NCBI GenBank assembly: GCA_903844895.1
Contig: CAIMVM010000216.1
Coordinates: 1 to 34,863, forward strand
DNA: 34,863 nucleotides
Direction of reading: 5' to 3'
Source of the DNA: an uncultured Pseudomonadota bacterium
GTDB taxonomy: Bacteria; Bdellovibrionota_B; Oligoflexia; Oligoflexales; CAIMVM01
The first letter of the stretch is position 1. Each line of letters starts with the position of its first letter. Positions 34,411 to 34,863 of this stretch are shown in pieces. The translations under genes and the position numbers were made by a program. The notes under the pieces are model-generated. The model was given only the letters and a program-made list of their open reading frames with translations, did no database searches and had not been told where the DNA came from.

Positions 34411-34719
34411 ATGCGGGAGATGCGGAATATGAAACTCTACTTTTTTTTAGCAATGGTCCTTCTTATCGCAAGTGAATCGTCTCTTGCTGCATCTAAATCA
34501 AACTCGAGAAAGAAAATAATTACTCAAGAAAAGATGATCAAATCCAAAAAAGGCGCTGCTTCCACCAATATCGACTTTGAAGCAGTCGACATTTCGGGGG
34601 AACGTAAACTTCCATTAGGATCAAGTATCAATCAAACTAGAGCCAACAAAGATGGTGGTTTTGTAAAATTACGTACAGAATGGCATTCCGAGATGATACA
34701 GAGCGCTTCTTCACTTTAA
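34411..34719 (+). CDS. small secreted basic protein, unknown function
   Basis: The ATG at 34411 has AGGAG seven bases upstream, so the start is placed here rather than at 34327. The product is 102 residues. A signal peptide (RNMKLYFFLAMVLLIASESSLA) is cleaved near SLA-AS. The mature part of about 75 residues begins with a Lys/Ser-rich segment (SKSNSRKKIITQEKMIKSKK) and continues with no cysteines or recognisable motif. It is the last gene in the window, with no clear terminator behind it. I have no family assignment. Confidence 0.65.
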   Translation: MREMRNMKLYFFLAMVLLIASESSLAASKSNSRKKIITQEKMIKSKKGAASTNIDFEAVDISGERKLPLGSSINQTRANKDGGFVKLRTEWHSEMIQSASSL

Positions 34720-34863
34720 AATCTAGCAAGAGCCTAGCCGAAAAGGTCTAAACATCGGGAGTTTGACGCTACTATTTGGATTTTCCACCGCGAAGAAAAT
34801 CTGAAGCATTTTTTTTCTAAGGATTTTATAAATTTCTAATATATAAATCCGATTTTGGACGCA

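Overview
The window is a piece of a Gram-negative chromosome with roughly 40-45% G+C and genes on both strands. The evidence for a Gram-negative is the set of lipoprotein and Sec signal peptides, a type IV prepilin peptidase, a DUF4105 (Lnb N-terminal) envelope protein and a Blc-type lipocalin. The mix of periplasmic or lipoprotein oddities (a catalase-like lipoprotein, a transglutaminase-elicitor-like lipoprotein, a patatin-like secreted protein) with MutS2 and a fused alpha-beta E1 dehydrogenase suggests the Bdellovibrionota/Oligoflexia neighbourhood. That placement is an inference, since there is no rRNA or marker gene here to settle it. No tRNA, rRNA, CRISPR array, insertion sequence or phage gene was recognised.

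Left part (1-12.6 kb). About 1 kb without a convincing gene is followed by a minus-strand group: mutY, a small secreted cysteine-containing protein, a lysine/alanine-rich histone-H1-like protein, and a two-gene unit for short-chain acyl-CoA metabolism (3-hydroxyacyl-CoA dehydrogenase then enoyl-CoA hydratase). On the plus strand pabB (chorismate to aminodeoxychorismate, folate branch) overlaps a UbiB/ABC1-family kinase-like gene. Then come a four-helix membrane protein (minus), trhO (tRNA U34 hydroxylation, plus), a small secreted protein (minus) and a large patatin-like secreted protein or lipoprotein (plus).

Middle (12.7-22.6 kb). A minus-strand pair encodes mutS2 and a fused E1 alpha/beta 2-oxoacid dehydrogenase. 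Across a gap lies a tight plus-strand operon: prepilin peptidase, GGDEF diguanylate cyclase, hotdog acyl-CoA thioesterase and DUF4105 membrane protein. The thioesterase appears to start at a CTG codon. A secreted cyclophilin with its own good promoter and two tandem terminators follows.

Right part (22.6-34.9 kb). A long coiled-coil protein looks like an SMC/SbcC/YhaN-type ATPase whose P-loop has decayed. After it comes a looser region rich in envelope proteins: lipocalin, orphan OmpR-type regulator, metzincin-like lipoprotein, transglutaminase-elicitor-like lipoprotein, a class I glutamine amidotransferase, a catalase-family lipoprotein, an unidentified 492-residue lipoprotein and a small secreted protein. 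Long gene-poor stretches (up to about 0.8 kb) separate several of these.

Housekeeping functions (DNA repair, folate, tRNA modification, acyl-CoA metabolism) lie mostly on the left, and accessory exported proteins on the right. The best candidates for something undescribed are the pseudo-SMC coiled-coil protein, the catalase-like and transglutaminase-like lipoproteins, the patatin-like protein with a very large insert, and the unidentified 492-residue lipoprotein.
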